64,000 nucleotides of DNA from Gordonia rhizosphera NBRC 16068 (lineage in GTDB: Bacteria > Actinomycetota > Actinomycetes > Mycobacteriales > Mycobacteriaceae), in assembly GCF_000298195.1 (NCBI RefSeq), contig NZ_BAHC01000247.1, forward strand, positions 62,001 to 126,000, given 5' to 3'. The notes under the pieces are model-generated. The model did not search any database, was not told the origin of the DNA, and saw nothing but the letters and a program-made list of their open reading frames with translations. Shown in pieces: positions 48,785 to 58,036 of the stretch (position 1 is the stretch's first letter; each line of letters opens with the position of its first letter). The position numbers and the translations under genes are program-made.

Positions 48785-49501
48785 TCAGACCACCCGGTCC
48801 TCGCCCGGCGATTCCGCCGTGGAGCGGTCGGTCGGTTCCACGTAGTCAGGGCCGACGAGTTCGGGGTGGGGGTCGAGGCGGGTGAGACCGTTCCAACAGA
48901 GATTGACCAGGTGCGCGGCGACGACCTCCTTGGACGGCTCGCGGACATCGAGCCACCACATCGCGGTCACCGAGACCATGCCCACCAGTGCCTGCGCGTA
49001 CAGCGGCGCCAGGGCCGGGTCGAACCCGCGCCGCTCGAAGTCACCGGCCAGAATGTGCTCGACCTGGCTGATCGCATCGTTGAGCAGGCTGGAATACGTG
49101 GACGGCCGGCTGGTGTTGGCGCTGTCGCCGCGGACAAGGATGCGGAATCCGTCGGTGCGCTCCTCCATATAGGTCAGCAGCGCCAGTGCCACCTGCTGGA
49201 TACGGTAGAGCGACCGATTCTTGCTCAACGATGACGTCACCATCTCCAGCAACGTCTCCATCTCGCGGTCGACGACCACCGCGTAGAGTCCCTCCTTGCC
49301 GCCGAAGTGTTCGTACACGACCGGCTTGGAGACCCCGGCACGCTGGGCGATCTCCTCGATCGAGGTGCCCTCGAAACCCCGTTCCGCGAACAGTCCGCGC
49401 GCCACGTCGATGAGCTGTTGCCGCCGCTGGGGACCGGTCATCCTGGCCCGGGGCGCACGTTGCACGTCACCGGACTTGTCGGTCGGGCGGCTGTCTGCCA
49501 T
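48785..49501 (-). CDS. TetR-family regulator in the Rv1019 position
   Basis: This 238-residue TetR repressor has the helix-turn-helix TSIEEIAQRAGVSKPVVYEH at about residues 48-67. The ligand domain includes a Trp-rich patch (VTAMWWLDV). The ATG at 49501 gives the best N-terminus. It lies upstream of mfd-mazG in the same direction, the place of Rv1019 in M. tuberculosis, and diverges from a SnoaL-like gene only 46 bases away, so that gene is a likely target together with itself (inference). Confidence 0.85.
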   Translation of the reverse strand: MADSRPTDKSGDVQRAPRARMTGPQRRQQLIDVARGLFAERGFEGTSIEEIAQRAGVSKPVVYEHFGGKEGLYAVVVDREMETLLEMVTSSLSKNRSLYRIQQVALALLTYMEERTDGFRILVRGDSANTSRPSTYSSLLNDAISQVEHILAGDFERRGFDPALAPLYAQALVGMVSVTAMWWLDVREPSKEVVAAHLVNLCWNGLTRLDPHPELVGPDYVEPTDRSTAESPGEDRVV

Positions 49502-49547
49502 GCCGACCAGCCTATCCACGCGCGCGCATATGCGGTAATCAGGAGAC

Positions 49548-49961
49548 ATGATGACCATCGAGGAGATCTCGGCTCGGCTGGAGATCCAGCAGGTTCTGAC
49601 CGACTACTCGACCGCGGTGGATTCCGGCCATTTCGACGACCTCGACGACGTGTTCACTGCCGACGCCGTCATCGACTTCAGCGCCACGGGCGGTATCGCC
49701 GGCCCCCTCGCCGAGGTGAAAACCTGGCTCGCCCAGGTACTCCCGAACTTCAAGGCCTACTGCCATCTCCTGGGCAACCACGACATCGCCATCGCCGGTG
49801 ACACCGCCACCAGCCGCACCCTGTGCCTGAATCCCATGCAGGCACCTGATGATTCGACCTTCTTGATAGCTCTGTGGTACTCCGACACGTGGGTGCGGAC
49901 CGACCGTGGATGGCGTATCCGCACCCGCGCTCAGGAGAAGTGCTTCGACAAGCAGCTCTGA
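49548..49961 (+). CDS. SnoaL-like (NTF2-fold) protein
   Basis: This 137-residue protein is a single SnoaL_4-type NTF2-like cone. Family segments are LEIQQVLTDYSTAVDSGHFD, LFxADAVIDFS-like DVFTADAVIDFS, and WRIRTRAQEK at the end. Such proteins act as isomerases, cyclases or hydratases; catalytic residues cannot be fixed here. It diverges from the TetR gene and probably belongs to its control. Confidence 0.78.
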   Translation: MMTIEEISARLEIQQVLTDYSTAVDSGHFDDLDDVFTADAVIDFSATGGIAGPLAEVKTWLAQVLPNFKAYCHLLGNHDIAIAGDTATSRTLCLNPMQAPDDSTFLIALWYSDTWVRTDRGWRIRTRAQEKCFDKQL

Positions 49962-50006
49962 CGGCCGTCGGCAAACCCGAACAGATTCGGGCGAATCGTT
50001 ACCCTT

Positions 50007-50062
50007 TTGACATCAGTCCAGGTCAGACCGTCATTGCGACACCGGAACCCACGGGTCAGACC
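50007..50062 (+). promoter_or_regulatory. promoter with twin GGTCAGACC palindromes before the osmolyte transporter
   Basis: A perfect -35 hexamer TTGACA lies at 50007-50012. A 9-base palindrome GGTCAGACC is at 50021-50029, inside what would be the spacer, and an identical copy lies at 50054-50062, 33 bases (three helical turns) on. The -10 at about 50030-50035 (GTCATT) is poor. The gene starts at 50170. Likely a regulated promoter. Confidence 0.45.
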
Positions 50063-50169
50063 ACCCTGCACATGGCTGCGGACGATCCCGGCGGATTCAC
50101 GCACTAGGCTGGCCAACGGACCCTCTCCAGTGCCTGGCCGCGGCCGGGAGAGGGAGGAAGGACGTTGTC

Positions 50170-50814
50170 GTGCAGCTGTGGGACTACGTTCAGGGCCATG
50201 CCGGGACCCTGACCTTTCTCACGTATCAGCATGCGTCCCTGGCCTTCCAATCCGTTCTGCTGGGTACGGTGATCGCCGTCCTCATCGCGGTGCTCGTCTA
50301 TCGGCTCTCGTTCGTCTCGGCGCTCACGCTGACCAGCAGTCGCGTTGCCCTGACCATCCCCTCGCTCGCGCTCCTCGCCCTGCTGATCATCCCGTTCGGT
50401 CTCGGTGTTGTGCCGTCGTTCATCATGCTGGCCTTCTTCGCGACCATGCCGGTGATCGGCAACGCCATCGTAGGACTGCGTTCGGTCCCACCCGCGGTCA
50501 TCGAGGCGGCACGCGGAATCGGGCTGCCGCGCTGGCGGATTCTACTGTCGGTCGAGTTGCCGATCGCGTGGCCGGTCATCCTCACCGGAATCCGCGTGTC
50601 GACGCAGATGATCATCGGCATCGCCGCCATTGTCGCCTATGTCCTCGGCCCCGGACTCGGCTCGCTCATCTTCAGCGGCCTGTCCCGACTCGGCGGTGCC
50701 AATGCACTCGAGATGGCGCTCACCGGAACAATTCTCATCGTGCTGATCGCCCTGGTGTTCGACGGTCTGCTCGTCCTGCTCGGGCGCGCCACGATTTCCA
50801 AAGGACTGCAATGA
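50170..50814 (+). CDS. osmolyte ABC transporter permease (OpuC/ProW type), first
   Basis: This 214-residue BPD-type inner-membrane permease has about five helices. The cytoplasmic EAA loop is EAARGIGLPRWRILLSVELP, the contact with the ATPase. It belongs to the glycine betaine/carnitine/choline OpuC or ProW/ProZ group. The start is GTG (VQLWDYVQG). The stop overlaps the ATPase start (ATGA). It forms an operon with the ATPase, second permease and binding protein. Confidence 0.9.
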   Translation: MQLWDYVQGHAGTLTFLTYQHASLAFQSVLLGTVIAVLIAVLVYRLSFVSALTLTSSRVALTIPSLALLALLIIPFGLGVVPSFIMLAFFATMPVIGNAIVGLRSVPPAVIEAARGIGLPRWRILLSVELPIAWPVILTGIRVSTQMIIGIAAIVAYVLGPGLGSLIFSGLSRLGGANALEMALTGTILIVLIALVFDGLLVLLGRATISKGLQ

Positions 50815-52079
50815 CCGAAACCTCCATCGGCCCCCAGCCCTCGGATCGCACCATTACCGGCGTGCCGATCCACCTTGACGGCGTGATGAAACAGTATCGT
50901 GGACAACCGAAGCCGGCCGTGGAGCGACTCGACCTCGAGATCGACGCCGGGCACATCGTGGCCTTCGTCGGACCCTCGGGCTGCGGTAAGACGACGACGT
51001 TGAAGATGATCAACCGACTCATCGAGCCTTCCGAGGGCCGCATCCTCATCGACGGCCGCGATGTCACGCACGTGAATCCGGACAAACTACGCCAGTCGAT
51101 CGGTTACGTCATCCAGTCGGGCGGCCTGTTCCCGCACTGGTCGGTGGCCAAGAACATCGGGGCGATCCCCCGCGTGCTCCGGTGGGAAAAACAGCGAATA
51201 GCGGAGCGCACCGAGTATCTGCTCGATCTCGTCGGACTCGACGCCGACACGTTCGCGCACCGGCTGCCCAAGGACATGTCCGGTGGCCAGCAGCAGCGCG
51301 TGGGCGTGGCCCGGGCGTTGGCCGCCGACCCGCCGATCCTCTTGATGGACGAACCCTTCGGTGCCGTCGACCCCATCACACGGGTCCGTCTGCAGGACAG
51401 CTTGCTCGGGATCCAGCAGGAACTCGGCAAAACCATCGTCGTGGTCACCCACGACTTCGAGGAGGCCACCAAACTCGGCGACAAGGTCCTGATCCTCTCC
51501 GAAGGCGGACATATCGAGCAGTACGCGGCGCCGGAGGAGATCCTCGCCAACCCGGCGTCGGAGTTCGTGGAACAGTTCATCGGCTCCGGCGCGACATTGG
51601 CTCATCTGACATTCACCCGAGTCCGCGATGTGCCGCACGAGCCGGTGGTCACCGCCAAGGTGGGTGAATCGTCGCAGGCGGTCCTCGCCCGCGCCCATGC
51701 GGCCGGCACCGATTGGGTGGTCGTCGTCAACGATCATGACCACCCGCGGGCATGGCCGACGCTCGACGAGGTAGCCACCAAGCCGCAGGTCTCCGACTAC
51801 ATCGACCGTCGCCTGCCCGTGGTGGCGCGGTCGTCGACCCTCAACGACGCTCTCGACACGATGCTCGCCGCCAGTCAGGGTGGCGTGCTGGTCACCGACG
51901 GTCGTGGCGCCGTCATCGGGTCACTGGCGATCGACACGGTGATGGAGGTGATCCGCGGGCAGCTGAGGGAGGCCCGGCCTGATGAGGTGCACCTGTCCTA
52001 TGTGTCGCACGCCGAGGGCACATCGACCGACGAGATGCCGGCCATCGTCGCCGCCGACGAACCCGACGAGCAGCCATGA
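50811..52079 (+). CDS. osmolyte ABC transporter ATPase (OpuCA/ProV type)
   Basis: This 422-residue ATPase has Walker A GPSGCGKTT, the ABC signature MSGGQQQRVGVARA, Walker B ILLMDEPFGAVDP and the H-loop VTHDFEEA. The C-terminal ~140 residues contain a CBS-like pair, seen as LPVVARSSTLNDALDTMLAA followed by GVLVTDGRGAVIGSLAI. The CBS domains of this family sense ionic strength. Both ends overlap the neighbours by 4 bases. A much longer in-frame open stretch upstream is an antisense/alternative-frame artefact over the first permease. Confidence 0.93.
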   Translation: MTETSIGPQPSDRTITGVPIHLDGVMKQYRGQPKPAVERLDLEIDAGHIVAFVGPSGCGKTTTLKMINRLIEPSEGRILIDGRDVTHVNPDKLRQSIGYVIQSGGLFPHWSVAKNIGAIPRVLRWEKQRIAERTEYLLDLVGLDADTFAHRLPKDMSGGQQQRVGVARALAADPPILLMDEPFGAVDPITRVRLQDSLLGIQQELGKTIVVVTHDFEEATKLGDKVLILSEGGHIEQYAAPEEILANPASEFVEQFIGSGATLAHLTFTRVRDVPHEPVVTAKVGESSQAVLARAHAAGTDWVVVVNDHDHPRAWPTLDEVATKPQVSDYIDRRLPVVARSSTLNDALDTMLAASQGGVLVTDGRGAVIGSLAIDTVMEVIRGQLREARPDEVHLSYVSHAEGTSTDEMPAIVAADEPDEQP

Positions 52080-52813
52080 AGCGACTGAGGAGTCTGCCGA
52101 TCGACGTGTGGCTCGAGCCGCTCCTCATTGTCGTGTTCACCGCCGGCTACATCGTCTGGTACCGGTCGACGACGCTCACCGAGACCGAGCAGGCCTCACT
52201 CCGCTGGGACGTCCTGCGCACCACCCTGCTCGACCACATCAAGCTGACCCTGGTGGCGACCGTGATCGTGATCGTGATCGCAATACCCTTGGGAATCCTG
52301 CTGACCCGGCCGTCGATGCGGTGGCTCAATCCGATCGCGGTGAACATCGCCAACATCGGGCAGGCCGCTCCCGCCGTCGGCCTGCTCGTGCTGTTCACGT
52401 TCTGGCTGGGCACCGGCTTCCGGACCGCGGTCGTCGGCCTGGTGGTCTATGCCATACTGCCCATCCTGCAGAACACCATCGTCGGTCTGCGACAGGTCGA
52501 CCAACGCACCATCGAGGCGTCCCGGGGGATCGGCTATTCCGCGGCGCGCACCCTCGTATTGGTGGAGCTTCCGCTGGCGGTTCCGGTGATTCTCAACGGA
52601 GTTCGCACGGCCCTGGTGATCCTGGTCGGAACGGCAACGCTGAGCACGTTCATCGGTGCCACCAGCCTGGGCACCCTGATCACCACAGGGGTCACGCTAT
52701 TCCTGCCGAAACTGCTCGTGTCGGGCGCGATCCTGGTCGGGCTGCTGGCGCTCACCATCGACTGGCTCGGACGGCTGGTCGAGTTGTTCGCCACCCCTCG
52801 GGGTCTCTCATGA
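52076..52813 (+). CDS. osmolyte ABC transporter permease, second
   Basis: This 245-residue permease of the same BPD family has the EAA loop EASRGIGYSAARTLVLVELP. There are about six hydrophobic helices, starting LEPLLIVVFTAGYIVWY. The two permeases are distinct, so the transporter is a heterodimer like OpuC or mycobacterial ProW/ProZ. Starts ATGA-coupled to the ATPase, ends coupled to the binding protein. Confidence 0.9.
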   Translation: MKRLRSLPIDVWLEPLLIVVFTAGYIVWYRSTTLTETEQASLRWDVLRTTLLDHIKLTLVATVIVIVIAIPLGILLTRPSMRWLNPIAVNIANIGQAAPAVGLLVLFTFWLGTGFRTAVVGLVVYAILPILQNTIVGLRQVDQRTIEASRGIGYSAARTLVLVELPLAVPVILNGVRTALVILVGTATLSTFIGATSLGTLITTGVTLFLPKLLVSGAILVGLLALTIDWLGRLVELFATPRGLS

Positions 52814-53781
52814 CGGGCGGTCGCCTGTTCGCCTGTCTCCTGGCGGCACTGATGACGCTGAGCGCCTGCGGGCTGGTGAGTTCCTCGGGCACATTCCACC
52901 ACACCTCACTCCCCGATGGGAGTACGCCGCTCGACGGCGCTGCCATCACCGTCACGTCCAAGAACTTCACCGAGAGCATCCTGCTCGGCAAGATCGCCGC
53001 CACGTATCTCGCCGCGGCCGGCGCCGACATCACCGACATGACCAATGCGCCAGGGTCTGCGTCGTCGCGGCAGGCCATGCTCAACGGTGACGCCGACCTC
53101 ACGTGGGACTACACGGGCACCGCGTGGGTCACCTATCTCCACGAGACGCAGACGATCCCGGACTCGCAGTTGCTCTGGCAGAAGGTTCACGACGTCGAAC
53201 TCGCACAGAACGACCTCGTGTGGCTGCCGCCCGCGAACTTCAACGACACGTACGCATTCGCGGTGGCCACACCCACCGCGGAGCGACTCGGCGTCAAGAC
53301 GATGTCGGACATCACCCGGCTGCCGGTCAGTGAACGCACGTTCTGTGTCAACGACGAGTTCTTCAGCCGGCCCGACGGATTCCTGCCTATGCTGCAGACC
53401 TACGGAATCCCCTACAACACACCGAACGGTGTGCCGTCCGGGAACGTGACCCAGATGGACTCGGGAGTCGTCTACACCGCGACCGCCAGGAGCTCGCCGT
53501 GCAATTTCGGGATGGTCTACACCACCGATGGCCGCATCAAGAACCTAGACCTGACCGTGCTCGTCGACGACAAGAAATTCTTCCTGCCCTACAGCGGAAC
53601 CGTGATCGTCCGCAAGGAGGTTCTCGACGCCCACCCACAGATCGCTCCCCTGATGGCGACCGTCTCGGAACGACTGACCGACGAACTCATGCAGGAACTC
53701 AACGGTCGCGTCGACATCGACGGCGAGGATCCCAAGGATGTCGCCTACGACTGGCTGAAGGCCGAGGGACTGGTCACGTAG
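52810..53781 (+). CDS. osmolyte ABC transporter substrate-binding lipoprotein
   Basis: This 323-residue lipoprotein has a lipobox LSAC (Cys about 20) and an OpuAC/ProX-type solute-binding domain. Typical family segments are ITVTSKNFTESILLGKIAA near residue 46, ADLTWDYTGTAW and TCVNDEF-like TFCVNDEFFSRPDG. Ligands of this group are glycine betaine, proline betaine, carnitine or choline, and the specificity is not decided here. It ends the operon. With the two permeases and CBS-ATPase it makes a complete importer. Confidence 0.9.
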   Translation: MTGGRLFACLLAALMTLSACGLVSSSGTFHHTSLPDGSTPLDGAAITVTSKNFTESILLGKIAATYLAAAGADITDMTNAPGSASSRQAMLNGDADLTWDYTGTAWVTYLHETQTIPDSQLLWQKVHDVELAQNDLVWLPPANFNDTYAFAVATPTAERLGVKTMSDITRLPVSERTFCVNDEFFSRPDGFLPMLQTYGIPYNTPNGVPSGNVTQMDSGVVYTATARSSPCNFGMVYTTDGRIKNLDLTVLVDDKKFFLPYSGTVIVRKEVLDAHPQIAPLMATVSERLTDELMQELNGRVDIDGEDPKDVAYDWLKAEGLVT

Positions 53782-53805
53782 GGCCGTTCGAGTCAACAGA
53801 TCCGA

Positions 53806-54480
53806 TCAGCGCTGCCGGTTGGCTCGCTCGCGCTGGATGGCCCGGAGCTGCTCGTCGGTGAGCGCCGGGGTGGCGATCGGCGAGTCGTCGGTGTCGGCGT
53901 GGATGGCCCGCAGGATCAACTCCAGGTAGCGACGCCACGCGCCGGGCACGGTGGGCTCCATCGCGTCGGCGACCGCCGAGATCATCGTGAAGATCCCGAA
54001 GACATCGGTGCTCGCGAGATCCGCACGCAGCACCCCCGCGGCCATGGCCCGATCGATGAGTTTCTCGATCCGGCTGGTGAAACCGGCCTTGACCGCGTCG
54101 ATCTCGGGTTGTGAGTGGTCGATGCGCATGATGATGGCCGCGAGACCACGGTCCTCGGCCATCACGGTGCAGAACCAGGTCAACAGGCCCTCGACCGCCG
54201 ACCAGGGGTCGGGATCGTCGAGCGCTTCGTCCGCCCGCGCGGCCACCCGCTTGAGATGTTCGGTGAACACCCCGGTGACGAGGTCGTCGCGGTTGGTGAA
54301 CCGGCGGTAGACGGTACCCACGCCGACCCCGGCTCGTTCGGCCACGTCATCCATCGAGACGTCGAGCCCGCGTTCGGCGAACAGGGCGTGTGCGGCGGCG
54401 ATGATCTTGAGCCGGTTACGTTCGGCGTCGGCCCTCAGCGGTCGGCATTCGACGTCGGAGGCTTCCGTGTGCATGGTCAC
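53806..54480 (-). CDS. TetR-family regulator of the DHA2 efflux gene
   Basis: This 224-residue TetR repressor has the HTH VSMDDVAERAGVGVGTVYRR (about residues 40-59) and a C-terminal helical ligand domain. It starts at GTG 54480, or at an ATG two codons on. It diverges from the MFS gene, with two palindromic sites in the 86-base gap that overlap both promoters, so it very likely represses both. Confidence 0.86.
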   Translation of the reverse strand: MTMHTEASDVECRPLRADAERNRLKIIAAAHALFAERGLDVSMDDVAERAGVGVGTVYRRFTNRDDLVTGVFTEHLKRVAARADEALDDPDPWSAVEGLLTWFCTVMAEDRGLAAIIMRIDHSQPEIDAVKAGFTSRIEKLIDRAMAAGVLRADLASTDVFGIFTMISAVADAMEPTVPGAWRRYLELILRAIHADTDDSPIATPALTDEQLRAIQRERANRQR

Positions 54481-54487
54481 AGTTTAC

Positions 54488-54510
54488 AACCGGAGGAATG
54501 TTCTCCGGTT
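54488..54510. promoter_or_regulatory. TetR operator candidate O1
   Basis: Arms AACCGGAGGA (54488-54497) and TTCTCCGGTT (54501-54510) are inverted repeats with one mismatch around ATG. It lies 8 bases from the TetR start, so binding would block that gene. Confidence 0.65.
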
Positions 54511-54532
54511 TAGAGTCGTTGCCAGACGTAAC

Positions 54533-54549
54533 CGGAGGATGATCCTCCG
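54533..54549. promoter_or_regulatory. TetR operator candidate O2
   Basis: CGGAGGATGATCCTCCG is a perfect 8+1+8 palindrome. With AA at 54530-54531 it shares the AACCGGAGGA arm with O1, 42 bases (four helical turns) away. It lies just upstream of the MFS start at 54567. Confidence 0.65.
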
Positions 54550-54566
54550 CATGGACTGGAGGCTTG

Positions 54567-56078
54567 ATGAGTACCATCAACGAGCTCGACGCACCGGCCG
54601 TCGAGCCAGAGTCAGCACAGGCCCGCCATCACCGACTGCGGTGGGTGGTGCTCGGCGTGCTCGGACTCGCACAGCTGATGGTCGTGCTCGACGCGACCAT
54701 CGTGAACATCGCACTGCCCCACGCACAGGCAGACCTGGGCTTCGACAACGCCGACCGGCAGTGGATCGTCACCGCCTATGCGCTCGCGTTCGGCAGCCTG
54801 CTGCTGCTCGGCGGTCGGTTGTCGGACCTGTTGGGACGCAAAACCACGCTGATCATCGGCCTCATCGGATTCGCGGTCATGTCCGCGGTCGGCGGCGCCG
54901 CGGTCAACTTCGAGATGCTCGTCGCCGCCCGCGCCGGCCAGGGTGTCTTCGGTGCGTTGCTGGCGCCGTCCGCGCTGTCGCTGTTGACCACCACCTTCAC
55001 CGACCCGGCCGAACGCGGCCGAGCCTTCGGCATCTTCGGCGCCATCGCCGGTGGTGGCGGCGCGCTGGGCCTGCTGCTCGGCGGCATGCTCACCGAGTGG
55101 GCCGACTGGCGCTGGTGTCTCTACGTGAACCTTGTGATCGCCGCGATCGCGCTGGTCGGTGCGGTCATGTTCGTCGGCTCTCACCGCTCCGAGCACCGTC
55201 CACGCCTGGACATCCCCGGCGTCGCAACCGTGTCGGTCGCGCTGTTCTCCATCGTCTACGGCTTCTCGAACGCCGAGACCAACGGCTGGGCCGACTGGGC
55301 GACGATCAGCTGGCTGGTCGTCGGCGCGGTCCTGCTCGCCACCTTCGTCTGGCTGCAATCGCGCACCGACCATGCGCTGCTGCCCCTGCGCGTGATCGGT
55401 GATCGCACCCGCGGCGGTGCCTATCTGGTGGTGTTCATCGTCGGGATCGGGATGTTCGGCATCTTCCTGTTCCTGACCTACTATCTGCAGCAGAACCTGG
55501 GCTTCAGCCCGATCCGCACCGGCCTGGCGTTCCTGCCGATGATCGGTGTGCTGATCGTCACCGCGACCACGTCAACCGGCATCCTGCTCCCCCGTTTCGG
55601 CCCGCGCTGGCTGATGACCGCCGGAATGCTCACTGCCGCAGCCGGAATGGTGCTGCTCACACAGATCACCGAGACCAGCTCGTACGCGACCCACGTCCTG
55701 CCGGCCCTGCTCGTCATGGGCCTGGGTCTGGGTGCGTCGATGGCACCTGCCATGCAGGGTGCCATCTCCGGGGTGTCGTCCGAGGACGCCGGTGTGGCGT
55801 CGGCAACCGTCAACACGATGCAGCAGGTCGGCGGATCGGTGGGCACCGCGCTGTTGAGCACGATCGCCGCCAGCGCGGCCACGTCGTACGCGGCCGAGCA
55901 CGTCGGCCACGTCGCCGATCCGAACCAGCTGGCGATGCTCGCCGCGGTGCACTCCTACACCACGGCCTTCTGGGTGGCGGCGGCGGTCTTCGCGGCCGGC
56001 GGCCTGATCGCCGCGCTGCTCATCCCGAGCGGAAAGCTTCCCCTGGCCGCCGCGGAGGCACCGACGATGGCGCACTGA
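54567..56078 (+). CDS. DHA2-family MFS drug/proton antiporter
   Basis: This 503-residue efflux pump has about fourteen helices. Motif A is GGRLSDLLGRKT (after helix 2) and the D1 motif LDATIVNIALP is in helix 1; both mark DHA2 (14-spanner) drug exporters. The ATG at 54567 has GGAGG 4-5 bases upstream. It is controlled by the divergent TetR. The substrate is unknown; a dye, antiseptic or lipophilic drug is usual for the family. Confidence 0.9.
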   Translation: MSTINELDAPAVEPESAQARHHRLRWVVLGVLGLAQLMVVLDATIVNIALPHAQADLGFDNADRQWIVTAYALAFGSLLLLGGRLSDLLGRKTTLIIGLIGFAVMSAVGGAAVNFEMLVAARAGQGVFGALLAPSALSLLTTTFTDPAERGRAFGIFGAIAGGGGALGLLLGGMLTEWADWRWCLYVNLVIAAIALVGAVMFVGSHRSEHRPRLDIPGVATVSVALFSIVYGFSNAETNGWADWATISWLVVGAVLLATFVWLQSRTDHALLPLRVIGDRTRGGAYLVVFIVGIGMFGIFLFLTYYLQQNLGFSPIRTGLAFLPMIGVLIVTATTSTGILLPRFGPRWLMTAGMLTAAAGMVLLTQITETSSYATHVLPALLVMGLGLGASMAPAMQGAISGVSSEDAGVASATVNTMQQVGGSVGTALLSTIAASAATSYAAEHVGHVADPNQLAMLAAVHSYTTAFWVAAAVFAAGGLIAALLIPSGKLPLAAAEAPTMAH

Positions 56079-56302
56079 AGGCGACAGCGTGACAGGACGA
56101 ACGCGGCGCAGCACATCGTCGGGATTGAATCCGGCATGACGCGGGGCCTGACGCCGGCGCAGCAGATGCCTGCATCGGTCGAGCGGGACCTCGATCTCCC
56201 GTGAGTCGCGCGTTCTTCTGCTCGCGTGGTCGTCCCGGGTATGTCCGGATACATTTCAGGGCACGACATGCAGCGCGACGGCGGACCATACGGAGGATTG
56301 AG

Positions 56303-56809
56303 ATGAGCAACGCTTACCCCAGCGTGGTACGGGTGGCCGACGAGAGCGTCCGCGGGAAGTTCTTCGCGCTCGAGAAACGAAGACACCGCGCCCTGTTGGC
56401 CTGCGATACGGACGCGCTGAGTGAACTGTTCGACGAGGCGTTGGTGCACATCCATGCACCCGGTGTGGCTCACACGAAGCCCCAGTTACTCGAACATGTG
56501 CAGAAACAACTGACATACATCGAGTTGCGCCGGGAGAAGCTACGGGTTCGGATGATCGGAGACGACGTCGCGATCATGACCGGACGGCTGATCAACCGGC
56601 TCCGCGCCCCCGACGGCACCGAACGCATCATCGCGGGCATGGTCACGCAGGTGCTGCGGCGCGGCTCCGACGGTGTCTGGCGTTTCATCAACTTCCAGAT
56701 GACCCCCGACGGGGAACAAGTCTGGCCCGCCACCGACTCAGATCTCGATGACGAGGACGAGGGTCAGACCATGGAAACCAGGCCCGAGATCATGGACGAA
56801 AGCTTCTGA
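56303..56809 (+). CDS. SnoaL/DUF4440-like NTF2-fold protein
   Basis: This 168-residue protein has an NTF2-like domain (about residues 15-130: FALEKRRHRALLACDTDALS, VHIHAPGVAHTK) and an acidic C-terminal tail. The ATG at 56303 has CGGAGG upstream. The active-site His pair (HIHAPG, VAHTKPQ) is at the expected place for an isomerase or cyclase, but no activity can be assigned. It follows the efflux gene by 224 bases. Confidence 0.72.
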   Translation: MSNAYPSVVRVADESVRGKFFALEKRRHRALLACDTDALSELFDEALVHIHAPGVAHTKPQLLEHVQKQLTYIELRREKLRVRMIGDDVAIMTGRLINRLRAPDGTERIIAGMVTQVLRRGSDGVWRFINFQMTPDGEQVWPATDSDLDDEDEGQTMETRPEIMDESF

Positions 56810-56908
56810 TAAGCAAGTGCTTTCACCGCACGCCCGTGTCACGCGTCTGAGGTGGGCAGCTCGTCGTCGAGCAGTTCCTGCAGCAGCGTATTAACGACGG
56901 CACCGTTG

Positions 56909-56980
56909 CTCCCCCACCAGGACTCGAACCTGGAATGCCTGAACCAAAATCAGAAGTGTTGCCGATTACACCATGGGGGA
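56909..56980 (-). tRNA. tRNA-Gln (anticodon TTG)
   Basis: On the minus strand the acceptor arms are TCCCCCA (56980-56974) and TGGGGGA (56916-56910) with discriminator G. The T-loop reads GGTTCGAGTCC. The anticodon arm is TCTGA-TTTTGGT-TCAGG with TTG at positions 34-36, reading CAA. CCA is not encoded. The gene is isolated, between a SnoaL-like gene and an SDR gene. Confidence 0.93.
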
Positions 56981-57103
56981 ATACTGCGCAGACGATTGTG
57001 CCACAGGCCCCGTCTGCTCGTATCTCGGCGTTCCCGCTCCTCCATTTCGTTGCCGCGCCTTCGATCGACGCAGCGGTTACGAAACGGAGGAGCGGCAACG
57101 AGA

Positions 57104-57859
57104 TCAGTCCTTAGGACCGCCGGCGACGTAGATCACCTGGCCGGACACGAATCCCGCGCCCTCGCTGATGAAGAACGATGCGGTATGGGCGATGTCCTCC
57201 GGCACACCGATCCGGTTGACCGGGATCTGCGCTGCCGAGGCCCGCTTGAAGTCCTCGAACGGGACACCCATCCGCTCCGCGGTGGCGTGGGTCATCTCGG
57301 TCTCGATGAAGCCCGGGGCGATGGCGTTGGCGGTGACACCGAACTTGCCCAGCTCGATGGCCAGCGTCTTGGTGAAGCCCTGCATACCGGCCTTGGCGGC
57401 TGAGTAGTTGGCCTGACCGCGGTTGCCCAGCGCCGAGGTGCTCGACAGGTTGACGATGCGGCCCCAGCCGGCGTCGACCATGTGCTTCTGCGCGGCCTTG
57501 GTCACGTTGAAGGCACCGCGCAGGTGCACACCCATGACGGCGTCCCAGTCATCGACGGTCATCTTGAACAGCATGTTGTCGCGGATGATGCCGGCGTTGT
57601 TCACGACGACGGTCGGCGGGCCGAGCTCTTCGACGACCTTTTCGATGGCCGCGGTCACCGATGCCTCATCCGATACGTCGGCGCCGACGGCGATGGCCTT
57701 GCCGCCGGCCTCGGTGATCGCCGACACGGTGTCGGCGCACGAGTCCTCCGTCAGGTCCAGCACCGCGACGGCCAGGCCGTCGGATGCCAGCCGCTTTGCG
57801 ATGGCCGAACCGATCCCGCGGGCGGCGCCCGTCACGATCGCGATCTTCTGAGTACTCAT
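57104..57859 (-). CDS. short-chain dehydrogenase, FabG-like
   Basis: This 251-residue SDR has the NADP(H)-binding [25 protein letters not shown], the catalytic Ser in [13 protein letters not shown] and the YSAAK Tyr/Lys pair. Length and motifs agree with 3-oxoacyl-ACP/CoA reductases; whether it works in lipid elongation or is a generic alcohol dehydrogenase is not fixed. It is divergent from glmU. Confidence 0.88.
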   Translation of the reverse strand: MSTQKIAIVTGAARGIGSAIAKRLASDGLAVAVLDLTEDSCADTVSAITEAGGKAIAVGADVSDEASVTAAIEKVVEELGPPTVVVNNAGIIRDNMLFKMTVDDWDAVMGVHLRGAFNVTKAAQKHMVDAGWGRIVNLSSTSALGNRGQANYSAAKAGMQGFTKTLAIELGKFGVTANAIAPGFIETEMTHATAERMGVPFEDFKRASAAQIPVNRIGVPEDIAHTASFFISEGAGFVSGQVIYVAGGPKD

Positions 57860-58036
57860 TGGGATCTACCTTCCGTCGTCGTCGGCGCGTCTGGCCGCCT
57901 CCAAGTTTTCTATCAGGCCCGCTCCGGGCCGTTTTCCGGCAGCCCCGTCCGCCACACGCGCTCGGGGACCGACGCGCGACGACGCGGCGCCGGGTGTACG
58001 ACCCACTGTCCGGACGACTGCGTATCATCGGGGCAC

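Noticed and set aside
57482-58036. Extended N-terminus of GlmU
   Set aside because: This is sequence opposite the SDR gene; GlmU begins at the ATG 58037 by family alignment.
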